Shown piece by piece: positions 43,101 through 51,604 of a stretch of 64,000 nucleotides of DNA. This DNA comes from JAMZMI01 sp964353015. GTDB lineage: Bacteria > Bacteroidota > Bacteroidia > Cytophagales > Cyclobacteriaceae. The notes beneath the pieces are model-generated. The model was not told the DNA's origin. It worked only from the letters and a program-made list of their open reading frames with translations, and did no database searches. Position 1 is the stretch's first letter. Each line of letters begins with the position of its first letter. The stretch covers positions 1 through 64,000 of the forward strand of contig CAYGUA010000006.1 in the NCBI GenBank assembly GCA_964353015.1, read 5' to 3'. The position numbers and the translations under genes were made by a program.

Positions 43101-43420
43101 TGATCAACAATGCCTTTCATGCCACCACAGAAAAAGCGAGAAGTGGAATAAGTGGTTATTCGCCAACTGTGGAACTTATCACCAAGAAAAATGGCCAACA
43201 AATCGAGATTACCATACAGGATAATGGAGCCGGCGTACCGGATGAGATTAAAGAAAAAATCTTTCAACCCTTCTTTACAACCAAGGCCGCTGGAACAGGA
43301 ACCGGACTAGGACTTTCTCTTAGTTATGACATCATAACGAAAGGACATAATGGGACAATCTCGGTATCTAGCGAGGTAGGAGTTGGAACAACCTTTACCA
43401 TAATTCTACCAATAAAATGA
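40130..43420 (+). CDS. Propeller-type sensor histidine kinase (HK1)
   Basis: The Met at 40130 is preferred over an upstream one (39935) because it opens a signal peptide (LIICLIILFYHSINIIHAQ), giving 1096 residues. A large extracytoplasmic part carries repeated two-component propeller motifs (DQYGYIWIGTTAGLSKFDGY, DKNKTLWFGY), then a Y_Y_Y domain (YRYRVKGFNENWTNV) and one membrane helix (WWAYVIYATLFALLLLIIY). The cytoplasmic kinase has ASLGELTAGIAHEIQNPLNF (His861), N box NLINNAF, DNGAGVP and GTGTGLGLSLSYD. Unlike hybrid two-component proteins it has no fused receiver or AraC domain. The stop overlaps the next kinase by 4 nt. Confidence 0.93.
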   Translation: MKSGTKLIICLIILFYHSINIIHAQDQNFTHFNIRSGIPAGYISEMIEDQYGYIWIGTTAGLSKFDGYSFVNYIQKTSDSLSLKGSYISSIDDYDSRTLLVATVEALNVYDRSKDEFRLILVADSIPTLDQISDVAVMENKDVWVLSKHGLYYIKAADLHSTVSKVEYFEFPKPEDSGSARLGSILFDGDHTLWFGSDSQPLQKFDTEKKEFIPATPHTAEVEDFMAESIWDMLFVPNGDLYVVGDKGLLRWKSNSKSPEIVNPAGHFKPEMFRFFQSINLDNEGRLLIGTGESGAIRWDYETDELEVFANDANDVNTVNSNDVHFLFEDKNKTLWFGYHFLGLSMMYFNSLDYNFKSFSEELDLEFAIGDIFNVAEDDEGNLWFPTKYGLILQSKDDGSLKIFKPKESTHLSASIAHKDKLFISSNDGKKDIIYRFDIKTHSFNKIFSSDSMRTFPIPSESSEHVYFPTWTDGILRINKESERTDFIKSPEDEIHQDARVAEVMKVDAVGNLIVENYYIGSDNNTGTFLYDQENNSFKEIKTERKFPRINRTPDFISRTEPMTIWSRTEYGLAKFDLTSGQSSIYYEGEPLIQENPTGSLVEDNDGYIWMNNATGIMRLDPASENISQYQIRKEYRPEAFMRPFILKNGDIIFTGSSGYLRFNPAQAQTQLSVNTLLLTELKVNEKTYNLLFQDLPESFSYDDNDIAISYIGFNYLDPTGTNYRYRVKGFNENWTNVEDQKRVFLANLPYGDYEFEVQASTRHGGFETSRSIQLSILPPWWFTWWAYVIYATLFALLLLIIYRVQKARTIRIEREKNRDLKLAQAQEIEKAYKQLQETQKQLIHAEKMASLGELTAGIAHEIQNPLNFVNNFADINRELIEEQKEEILNKNYDEVAAIADDIKANEEKIIHHGKRAEEIVKSMLLHSRGNEGKKESININSIADEYLRLSYHGLRAKDKSFNADFKLHLDENLPEIEVIPQDIGRVFLNLINNAFHATTEKARSGISGYSPTVELITKKNGQQIEITIQDNGAGVPDEIKEKIFQPFFTTKAAGTGTGLGLSLSYDIITKGHNGTISVSSEVGVGTTFTIILPIK

Positions 43421-45558
43421 AGTTAAGAAGGTTCTATTCATTGATCTTCATTTCTCTTATCGCCGTGCTTCCTAGCTTTGGACAGGCGAAAACTGTTACA
43501 CTCAGTGCTGACATGTTCGGAGCGCACGAGATCCTCCCACTATCCACTTTAGATGGTTGGATTTTCAAACAGGGAAGTGACATTGCATGGGCTGATAAAG
43601 ATCTTGATGAAAATGGATGGAAGTCGTTTAAGCCTACTCAGCTTTCCACAGAGTTGGAAGATCCAAATGGTAGAATCGAAGGTTGGTTTCGCATGAAAAT
43701 AAAGCTAGACGAATCCTTCGTAGGAATCCCACTTGCAATAAGTAGAAACTTGTGGGCTGCAACAGATGTATTCCTTGATGGCGAGCTTATACATTCTTTT
43801 GGTAGTACAGCGGATCCATATGTTGCATATAATCCCATCCTAAAAGAGCCAATCCCTATCAGTTTGGAAATAGGCAAGGAATACGTTTTTGCGATTCATT
43901 TTGTGGACTATGAAACTACCTTAACCCAACGTGAGCTTCGTCTGAAGTCAGCTAATCTCAAAAGGCTAATAAATCTTACTGGTCCGCAGTATCAGGAACG
44001 TGTAAAAAGAGACTTTAAGTGGGAGTATGTATTCGGTACTTTGAGCATCGGGCTAAGCATGATCTTGTTTTTACTCTTCTGGTATTTAGTTATTCTAAAT
44101 CCCAAAGTACAGATTTTTAAGCTGATCGCATGGTTAACCAGCTTTGTGCTCGTTACAGCAATTGCTATATTTTTCAGCACATTTTTTGAGATCTCCTACA
44201 CTGTCGAAAAAGCGAGATTCATCATCATGGCGACCTTTCAAGCCTTATCGACGCTGTTTGGATTGTTTGTGCTTGAATGGATGCTCACCAATAAAATCTC
44301 TCATTGGTCCAAAATTATTCTGATCCTGATGTTGATGGCCAATTTACCTGCGCATCTTTTTTCCATTTCACTTCCATTTGGAATCATCTTTATTGGAATG
44401 CTCCTCTTTTACGGCACCCTCCTATTCAGAAAATGGAAAACCATTCAGGGCGCACAATGGGCAGTAATCACAGGAGTTGTTGCTTCAACGGTCGCCACTA
44501 TTTTTTATATCAGTACCCACAAGTATTTACTTGACCTTTACTACGAATACGACAAACCACTCATTTCAATGGCTATTCTCTTACAGCCAATATTCCTGTT
44601 AGGATATGTTTCTGCACGATTGAACGAAACCCTGAAAGAAGCCTATGAAGAAGGTCAGAAAGTATTGAAAATAACAGAGGAAAAACGAGAGTTACTTGCG
44701 AATCAAAATACAATATTGGAAAAGCAAGTAAAAGAACGTACCGAGGAATTGAATCAGTCCTTAGAAAATCTCAAATCAACCCAAACCCAACTCATTCATT
44801 CTGAGAAAATGGCCTCTCTTGGAGAGCTCACAGCAGGTATTGCACATGAGATACAAAACCCACTCAACTTCGTCAATAACTTCTCTGATCTGAATAAAGA
44901 ACTATTAGAAGAATTAAAGGCAGCATTAGCCCAAAACGACATTGAAGAAGTGGAAGCCATTCTGATTGACCTTTTGGAAAATGAAACCAAGATCAATCAC
45001 CATGGAAAACGCGCTGAGGGAATCGTCAAAAGTATGCTTCAACACTCGCGTACAGGTTCAGTAGAAAAGGCGCTCACCGACATCAACTTATTGGCTGATG
45101 AATACCTGAGGCTTGCTTATCATGGTTTGCGAGCAAAGGACTCTTCCTTCAATGCTGACTTTAAAACTGAACTGGACCCAGCCCTACCCAAAATAAATGT
45201 GGTGTCACAAGATATTGGAAGGGTTATTTTGAATCTGATCAACAATGCCTTTCAGGCCGTCAGGAAATTGAAAAAACCAGAGGTGATTGTAAGTACTCAC
45301 CTCAAAGGAGACCAAATAGAAATACAGGTCAAAGACAATGGCCCAGGCATTCCTGATAATATAAAAGACAAAATATTTCAGCCATTCTTTACAACCAAGC
45401 CAACAGGCGAAGGAACTGGGCTCGGTTTGAGTATGAGTTATGATATCATAACAAAAGGGCATGGAGGATCTTTAAAAGTAGAGTCCCAGGTAGCAGAAAC
45501 TGATGATAAAAGAGAAACAGGATCCATATTCATTATCCAATTACCAATTATACTATGA
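43417..45558 (+). CDS. Sensor histidine kinase with jelly-roll and seven-helix sensor (HK2)
   Basis: A 713-residue protein. A signal peptide (LIFISLIAVLPSFGQ) is followed by a beta-sandwich extracellular domain (about residues 25-190, including GWFRMKIKL and GIPLAISRNLWAATDVFLDG). About seven membrane helices (200-390) give the 7TMR-DISM-like layout. A coiled coil leads to the kinase: MASLGELTAGIAHEIQNPLN (His477), NLINNAF, DNGPGIP and GTGLGLSMS. Its kinase module is nearly identical to that of HK3. Four-base ATGA overlaps join it to both neighbours. Confidence 0.92.
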   Translation: MKLRRFYSLIFISLIAVLPSFGQAKTVTLSADMFGAHEILPLSTLDGWIFKQGSDIAWADKDLDENGWKSFKPTQLSTELEDPNGRIEGWFRMKIKLDESFVGIPLAISRNLWAATDVFLDGELIHSFGSTADPYVAYNPILKEPIPISLEIGKEYVFAIHFVDYETTLTQRELRLKSANLKRLINLTGPQYQERVKRDFKWEYVFGTLSIGLSMILFLLFWYLVILNPKVQIFKLIAWLTSFVLVTAIAIFFSTFFEISYTVEKARFIIMATFQALSTLFGLFVLEWMLTNKISHWSKIILILMLMANLPAHLFSISLPFGIIFIGMLLFYGTLLFRKWKTIQGAQWAVITGVVASTVATIFYISTHKYLLDLYYEYDKPLISMAILLQPIFLLGYVSARLNETLKEAYEEGQKVLKITEEKRELLANQNTILEKQVKERTEELNQSLENLKSTQTQLIHSEKMASLGELTAGIAHEIQNPLNFVNNFSDLNKELLEELKAALAQNDIEEVEAILIDLLENETKINHHGKRAEGIVKSMLQHSRTGSVEKALTDINLLADEYLRLAYHGLRAKDSSFNADFKTELDPALPKINVVSQDIGRVILNLINNAFQAVRKLKKPEVIVSTHLKGDQIEIQVKDNGPGIPDNIKDKIFQPFFTTKPTGEGTGLGLSMSYDIITKGHGGSLKVESQVAETDDKRETGSIFIIQLPIIL

Positions 45559-47480
45559 TAAAGAACTTGAGTCTAGTCGTCATTTTAGCATTTAGCTGGG
45601 TATTTGGCTTTGGTCAAAATAAGTATTCAGATAGTTTAAAATCTATATTAAAAACAACTACAAATCCAGTTGATAGGTTTGATCTGCTTAACAATATCCT
45701 TTTGGACATTACGAGTTACAGAGGAAGCAATATTGATTCATTAACAACCATGGAGATGGTTCAGATTGCTCAGCAACAAAACAATGATTCCCTGTTGGCT
45801 ATTTCTTACAATTGGTTGGCTTCATTTTTCTACCAACAAAAAGGAGACAATGTTACGGCCCTGGAATACTATTTTAAAGCCATTCCTCTAGCCGAGACAA
45901 CAAATGACAAAAGACGAATAAGCTCTATATATTTTGACATGGCTTTGGTCTATTTCGATATGCTTGATTATGAAATGGCGCTAGGAGTAACGAGAAAAGG
46001 TGGTGAAAACCTACCTCCTAAATCGCACCCTATGTATTATTTTATGCTCATTCAATATCAGGCCAACCTTGTTCAATATTTTCTAATCAAAAATAATGCG
46101 GACTCTGCCTTTCATTATGCTTTGGGAGCTCGTGAAACTTTGGCGCATTTTAACAAAGGCAGTACATACAATTTCTTAGACCTCACCAATTTTGCTGCGG
46201 TTCATGCAATCTCAGGTGATACACAAAGTGCTGATGAATACTTCAAAGACGCACTTGTCTTACAAGATTCTGTTGAAAACATAACTTCCCAATTATATTT
46301 TTTCAACAACTATCTTCCATTTCTCTTAGCCAATGACAGATATGCAGAAGGAGTCAGCGAAAGTAAAAAACTCTTAAATATGGGTTGGCAGGCTGATAAC
46401 AATAACTTAAAACTTGCTGGGGCTGCTTTTTTAAGACAGTTTTATGACGCCCTGAATCAAATAGATAGCGCATATTATTACTCTCGGTTAGAGGCAAAAA
46501 TTAGCTCTCAGATCTTCAGCCAGGAAAACAAAAACAAAATTCAGGCATTGGCATTTAGTAACCAGTTGAGAAGTATTGAAGAAGAAAATAAAGCAATAGC
46601 CTATCAAAATCAACTAAAGCAATACGTGCTCATTGGTGGACTTTTGATGACATTGTTGATTGCGTTAATTCTATTTTACAATAATCGGCAAAAGCAAAAG
46701 GGAAATAAAGTTTTGGAGGAGACTTTAAGAAATCTCCAATCAACGCAATCCCAACTCATTCAATCAGAAAAAATGGCCTCTCTTGGAGAGCTGACAGCTG
46801 GCATAGCTCATGAGATTCAGAACCCACTCAACTTTGTCAATAACTTCTCTGATCTCAATAAAGAGTTGATTGATGAGCAGCTGGAAGAATTAGAAAAGGG
46901 AGACATTGCAGAAGCTAAACTCATAGCAGCTGATATTCGAGAAAACGAATTAAAAATCAATCACCACGGAAAAAGAGCTGAAGGAATCGTCAAAAGTATG
47001 CTTCAACACTCGCGTACAGGCTCTGTAGAAAAGGAGCTCACCGACATCAACTTATTGGCTGATGAATACCTGCGGCTTGCTTATCATGGATTACGTGCAA
47101 AAGATTCTTCCTTCAATGCTGACTTTAGAACTGAACTGGATCCTTCCCTACCCAAAATCAATGTAGTGTCACAAGACATTGGAAGGGTTATTTTGAATCT
47201 GATCAACAACGCCTTTCAGGCCGTCAGGAAATTGGAAAAACCAGAGGTAATTGTAAGTACTCATCTCAGAGGCGGCCAAATAGAAATACAGGTCAAAGAC
47301 AATGGCCCAGGCATTCCTGATAGCATCAAAGACAAAATATTTCAGCCATTCTTTACCACTAAGCCAACTGGTGAGGGAACTGGACTTGGATTGAGCATGA
47401 GTTATGACATCATAACCAAAGGACATGGAGGGACAATCAAAGTAGTGAGTGAGGAAGGATCGGGGACAAAATTTGAAATT
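44790..47480 (+). repeat. Duplicated kinase module in HK2 and HK3
   Basis: The segments encoding the kinase part of HK2 (about 44790-45470) and of HK3 (about 46760-47440) are close copies at DNA level. The stretch from the conserved KRAEGIVKSMLQHSRTGS to the N box differs at only scattered positions. The linker between phosphorylation helix and ATP domain differs most. This points to recent duplication or gene conversion of the kinase module, with unrelated sensors. Confidence 0.75.
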
Positions 47481-47498
47481 CAATTACCCATTTTATGA
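45555..47498 (+). CDS. Sensor histidine kinase with TPR-like sensor (HK3)
   Basis: A 647-residue protein: signal peptide (SLVVILAFSWVFGFGQ), about 300 residues of TPR-like helices (ISYNWLASFFYQQKGDNVTA, ALEYYFKAIPLAE, ISSIYFDMALVYFDMLDYEM), one membrane helix (YVLIGGLLMTLLIALILFY) and a kinase domain with His419, NLINNAF, DNGPGIP and GTGLGLSMS. TPR-sensor kinases are common in Bacteroidota. The kinase half is nearly identical in protein and DNA to HK2. It is followed by a 47-nt gap before HK4. Confidence 0.92.
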   Translation: MIKNLSLVVILAFSWVFGFGQNKYSDSLKSILKTTTNPVDRFDLLNNILLDITSYRGSNIDSLTTMEMVQIAQQQNNDSLLAISYNWLASFFYQQKGDNVTALEYYFKAIPLAETTNDKRRISSIYFDMALVYFDMLDYEMALGVTRKGGENLPPKSHPMYYFMLIQYQANLVQYFLIKNNADSAFHYALGARETLAHFNKGSTYNFLDLTNFAAVHAISGDTQSADEYFKDALVLQDSVENITSQLYFFNNYLPFLLANDRYAEGVSESKKLLNMGWQADNNNLKLAGAAFLRQFYDALNQIDSAYYYSRLEAKISSQIFSQENKNKIQALAFSNQLRSIEEENKAIAYQNQLKQYVLIGGLLMTLLIALILFYNNRQKQKGNKVLEETLRNLQSTQSQLIQSEKMASLGELTAGIAHEIQNPLNFVNNFSDLNKELIDEQLEELEKGDIAEAKLIAADIRENELKINHHGKRAEGIVKSMLQHSRTGSVEKELTDINLLADEYLRLAYHGLRAKDSSFNADFRTELDPSLPKINVVSQDIGRVILNLINNAFQAVRKLEKPEVIVSTHLRGGQIEIQVKDNGPGIPDSIKDKIFQPFFTTKPTGEGTGLGLSMSYDIITKGHGGTIKVVSEEGSGTKFEIQLPIL

Positions 47499-47545
47499 CA
47501 TTTATTTAACCTCAAACTTTTAAATAATCCGCATTAACTTTAAAA

Positions 47546-50500
47546 ATGACTGACCTATTTAAACCTTCGTACCAAATATACTTCTTGCTGACCAGCATGC
47601 TTCTGATTAGTGCGTGCGACAACAATCGAAACGTTCCGTTTCCAGTTGATGACACCAGATTGGTACACACAAAGGAACGACCTTTTGCTTTCGCAGACAC
47701 GACTTCAATCAGTTGGTCATTGGTTGCGGAGAACTTGACTCTTTCGCCTCCTCAGAAGCTTAATCTTGACAAAATACCTTCAGAACCATTTGAAATCGGA
47801 GAACCATTTCCCTTGAAGCAACCAATGGATGAACAAGCCTTCGACTGGGATAACTTGCCAGATTCTGCATTTGATTTTAGTTCACTTCCTGACAAGCCTA
47901 TCAAGATAAAAACAAAACTACTTCAACCACCGACCATAGTTAAGGCTGGTCAGCCTTCTCCTACTTCTGGTGCTACCCGCGGTATCCTGGATATGGGATT
48001 CAATCTGGGACTTCCCGCAGAAGGAAAAGTCTTCCTGAAGGATGAAAATGGATTGATCTGGATAGGTACAAATGGAGGAGGTCTCTGCCGGTATGATGGA
48101 ACCAATTTGGAAATTTATGGAAGAGAACAAGGTTTATTGGACAACAATATTTGGTCCCTCTTCCAAGACGATGATAAGAGGATTTGGATAGGCTCACGAT
48201 TTGGCATCAATATACTTGATCGCGATAAGGGAGTCGTTCATGAATTGATACATGATATTCCACATTTTTCTATATTATCCATAATGCAGGATCGAGAAGG
48301 ATTAATATGGTATGCCTCACAAAATCACGGCGTATTTGTTCTTGATTTAGAATCAAAAAGCTTAAAAGAAATAGGCAAAAAAGAAGGATTAGACGAACGA
48401 TTAAATTTGAAAATCTTTCAGGACGACAAGGGGTTAATTTGGATCACATCCATGCAAGGTCTTTTTATTCTGGATAAGCAAGCGAAGATCAGAAAAAGAA
48501 TAACGTCAAAGGAAGGCTTGATGACAGATCAGGTTTTTAATCTAATACAAGATAGTGAAGGCAATTATTGGTTTGCTCAGAACGATGGAGTACAGGTGCT
48601 AGAGCTTAAAAATCAAAAGATTAGCAGTCTAAATGATAAGCAAGGATTAGCGGAAGGTATTTTCATCGATGCATTGTTACAAGATAAGGATGGTAAAATT
48701 TGGTTTGGGACGGGAAGAGGACACCTATACTCCTTTGATCAAAAAAGTAACTCACTTGAGAATCTAAAAATATTGGATGGAACCGATAATAGTAGTCTGG
48801 TTCTTTCATTAGTTGAGGATGAATCTGGACAAATCTGGATTGGCACAATCAGTAGAGATAGCTATGTTTTTGATGCAGAAATGGGACGACCGGCCAACTT
48901 GACTAAAGCTGATCATGTGAGTGGTTTGTCGATTTGGTCAACACTTACAGATTCAGACGGAAATACATGGATAGGCAATACCGGCAGGGTATTCGACATC
49001 TATTTTCCAAAGACTAAATCAATCAAACATTTTGGGATTGAACAAGGGTTAAAGGTCAGTGGTGTAATTCGATTTGTTCAGAAAAACGAGGAAGAAATAA
49101 TTGTTTATAGTTCTGGTAGTCCCTTTCTCAATTTTGTCAACTTAAAAAAGGGAACAATACGTTACATGGAGATTAAGTTAGCAATCTTTTTGCGCTACAT
49201 GATAGTAGACACCAATGAAACCATGTGGATTTGTTCTGATAATGGGGACGTCTACAAGATTGAAAATGGTGTCATGCGTAAAATGGACCAAACTGTAAAT
49301 ATAACCAATAGAATAGGCGTCTTAGCCTTAGATCAGAAAGAACGCATTTGGATTGGATCCAATGAAGATGGTATCACGGTAATTGATCCGAAAAATAGCA
49401 CTTCGATGAGACTGAGTACTGATGAAGGACTTATTTCCAACCTAACAACTTCCTACATTAATGCTTCGGATGGGAAAATTTGGATAGGGACAGAAGGGGG
49501 CATCAGTAGAATAGACATGAATTCGGGAATGATCAGCAACCTAACGGAAAAGGAAGGACTTCTCAATAACGATATTTGGACCCTTAATGAATTTGACAAT
49601 GATGTATATGTAGGCACAACAAAAGGTCTGTCTATAATGAGTCCACTTGGAGATGCTAGTCATAAGTGGAGGACACTTAATTATGAGCGCCAACAAGGAT
49701 TATCGGAGATTGACTTTGACAACAATAGTGGGAGTTTTACTAAAGATGGCCAATTTTGGGCTGGTGTTAATATTGCTGTTTTGACAGTAATAGATCGACC
49801 AAAATTAGATTCATCAATACAAAAACCACACATAACTAGTGTGAAGGTTATTGACGAGCCGTTCAATTTCTACAAATCTTCTGCTTTTGGCAAAGCGCTA
49901 AATGAGATTGATACCTTATGGACAACCTCAGGTGAATTTATATTAAACAACAAACAGATTCTTATCGACAGTTTAATTAGTCTGGACAAAGGGATGACCT
50001 GGGAGCGCATTGATCCTGTTTACCATCTACCAGTTAACCTTCAGCTTCCTTACAATAAGAATTATTTCAGTTTTACTTATGCAGCCAATGATTTGAAAAA
50101 CCCAAATCATATTCGGTACAGATATATATTGGAAGGAATCGATCAAAATTGGAGCGCCATAACAAGCAATACTACCAGTGAGAATTATAGAGATTTACCA
50201 CCGGGTAATTACACGTTCAAAGTATCGAGTAGCGGAAGTAATGGACTGTGGAGTGAGCCGGCAACATTTGATTTCCTAATTACACCTCCTTGGTGGAAAA
50301 CCTGGTGGGCATATACCATCATGGCAGTCTTAGGCTTGTCCCTTTTAAGAGGATATGTCTCTGTCAGGTCTCGCACATTGAAAAGGCAAAATGCTATCTT
50401 GGAAGAAAAAGTAGCCATCCGTACCAATGCTCTTGAAAAGTCGTTAAACGACCTAAAATCAACACAATCACAATTGATTCACTCGGAAAAAATGGCTTCT

Positions 50501-51223
50501 CTTGGAGAACTCACCGCTGGCATTGCCCACGAAATCCAAAATCCTCTAAACTTCGTCAACAACTTTTCAGATTTGAATCGTGAACTTATTGAAGAGCAGC
50601 TGGAAGAACTGGATAAGGGAAATATAGAAGAGGCTAAAGATCTTGCGAAAGACATACAAGATAATGAGGCCAAGATAATCCATCATGGAAAACGCGCCGA
50701 AGGAATTGTAAGGAGTATGCTCCTGCACTCGCGAGGCAATGAAGGAGCTAAGGAATCAACAGATCTCAATCTCCTTTGTGATGAATATCTAAGATTGGCA
50801 TTTCATGGCCTAAGAGCTAAGGATCGATCATTTAGTTCAGATTTCAAACTAGATCTGGATCAAAATATACCCAAAGTAGATGTGATCCCTCAGGACATGG
50901 GGAGAGTATTACTTAACCTGATTAATAATGCTTTTCATGCAGTGAAGAAAGTGGGAAAACCTGAGGTGGTAGTAAGCACCAGATTAAATAAAGATTACGT
51001 CGAGATCCTGATAGAGGATAATGGATCGGGTATCCCTGATAATATCAAGGAAAAGATTTTCCAACCATTCTTTACCACCAAGCCAACTGGCGAGGGAACC
51101 GGTCTTGGTTTAAGTATGAGCTATGATATCATAACAAAAGGGCACAACGGAAAGATTGTGCTAGAAAGCCAAGAAGGATTAGGAACCAAGTTTATAATTT
51201 CATTACCAACCAAAATAAGTTAA
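47546..51223 (+). CDS. Lipoprotein-type propeller sensor histidine kinase (HK4)
   Basis: A 1225-residue protein whose N-terminus (YFLLTSMLLISAC) looks like a lipoprotein signal, unusual for a sensor kinase that also has a membrane helix downstream. The propeller repeats are very regular (DENGLIWIGTNGGGLCRYDG, DSDGNTWIGNTG and others), followed by a Y_Y_Y domain (YRYILEGIDQNWSAI), membrane helix (WWAYTIMAVLGLSLLRGYV) and kinase: GIAHEIQNPLNF (His995), NLINNAFHAV, DNGSGIP and GTGLGLSMS. It ends 3 nt before a receiver gene. If the lipobox is used, the protein may be tethered at both the N-terminus and the helix. Confidence 0.92.
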   Translation: MTDLFKPSYQIYFLLTSMLLISACDNNRNVPFPVDDTRLVHTKERPFAFADTTSISWSLVAENLTLSPPQKLNLDKIPSEPFEIGEPFPLKQPMDEQAFDWDNLPDSAFDFSSLPDKPIKIKTKLLQPPTIVKAGQPSPTSGATRGILDMGFNLGLPAEGKVFLKDENGLIWIGTNGGGLCRYDGTNLEIYGREQGLLDNNIWSLFQDDDKRIWIGSRFGINILDRDKGVVHELIHDIPHFSILSIMQDREGLIWYASQNHGVFVLDLESKSLKEIGKKEGLDERLNLKIFQDDKGLIWITSMQGLFILDKQAKIRKRITSKEGLMTDQVFNLIQDSEGNYWFAQNDGVQVLELKNQKISSLNDKQGLAEGIFIDALLQDKDGKIWFGTGRGHLYSFDQKSNSLENLKILDGTDNSSLVLSLVEDESGQIWIGTISRDSYVFDAEMGRPANLTKADHVSGLSIWSTLTDSDGNTWIGNTGRVFDIYFPKTKSIKHFGIEQGLKVSGVIRFVQKNEEEIIVYSSGSPFLNFVNLKKGTIRYMEIKLAIFLRYMIVDTNETMWICSDNGDVYKIENGVMRKMDQTVNITNRIGVLALDQKERIWIGSNEDGITVIDPKNSTSMRLSTDEGLISNLTTSYINASDGKIWIGTEGGISRIDMNSGMISNLTEKEGLLNNDIWTLNEFDNDVYVGTTKGLSIMSPLGDASHKWRTLNYERQQGLSEIDFDNNSGSFTKDGQFWAGVNIAVLTVIDRPKLDSSIQKPHITSVKVIDEPFNFYKSSAFGKALNEIDTLWTTSGEFILNNKQILIDSLISLDKGMTWERIDPVYHLPVNLQLPYNKNYFSFTYAANDLKNPNHIRYRYILEGIDQNWSAITSNTTSENYRDLPPGNYTFKVSSSGSNGLWSEPATFDFLITPPWWKTWWAYTIMAVLGLSLLRGYVSVRSRTLKRQNAILEEKVAIRTNALEKSLNDLKSTQSQLIHSEKMASLGELTAGIAHEIQNPLNFVNNFSDLNRELIEEQLEELDKGNIEEAKDLAKDIQDNEAKIIHHGKRAEGIVRSMLLHSRGNEGAKESTDLNLLCDEYLRLAFHGLRAKDRSFSSDFKLDLDQNIPKVDVIPQDMGRVLLNLINNAFHAVKKVGKPEVVVSTRLNKDYVEILIEDNGSGIPDNIKEKIFQPFFTTKPTGEGTGLGLSMSYDIITKGHNGKIVLESQEGLGTKFIISLPTKIS

Positions 51224-51226
51224 AAT

Positions 51227-51604
51227 ATGAAAATACTAGTAGTAGATGACGAAAAGGACATCCAGCCCTTATTTCAGCAGAGATTTCGCAAAGAAATAAA
51301 GAGCAATGAAATAGAGATTGAGTTTGTGCTGTCTGGTGAGGAAGCATTGGCCTATATTGAAAAAAATGGCCACAGCAACAGTCTTATCCTTTCGGACATC
51401 AATATGCCTGGAATGAGTGGCCTGGAACTTCTTGAAAAAATTAAAAAAACCTATACACCCCCACCACCAATCATTATGATGATCTCGGCGTATGGCGATC
51501 AGGAAAATCGTGATACCGCTCACAACTTAGGAGCTGAGGAATTTTTCACAAAACCTCTCGACTTCAACTTACTTAAAGAAAGAATCAAATCACTAGCCTT
51601 ATGA
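51227..51604 (+). CDS. Single-domain response regulator
   Basis: A 125-residue receiver: ILVVDDEKD acidic pocket, phospho-acceptor Asp57 in LSDINMPGMSG, the S/T position in MISAYG and the switch lysine in FTKPLDF. There is no output domain. It is placed 3 nt after HK4 and overlaps the following hybrid by 4 nt, so it should be made with all four kinases. It may accept phosphate from them and act as a shuttle. Confidence 0.93.
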   Translation: MKILVVDDEKDIQPLFQQRFRKEIKSNEIEIEFVLSGEEALAYIEKNGHSNSLILSDINMPGMSGLELLEKIKKTYTPPPPIIMMISAYGDQENRDTAHNLGAEEFFTKPLDFNLLKERIKSLAL

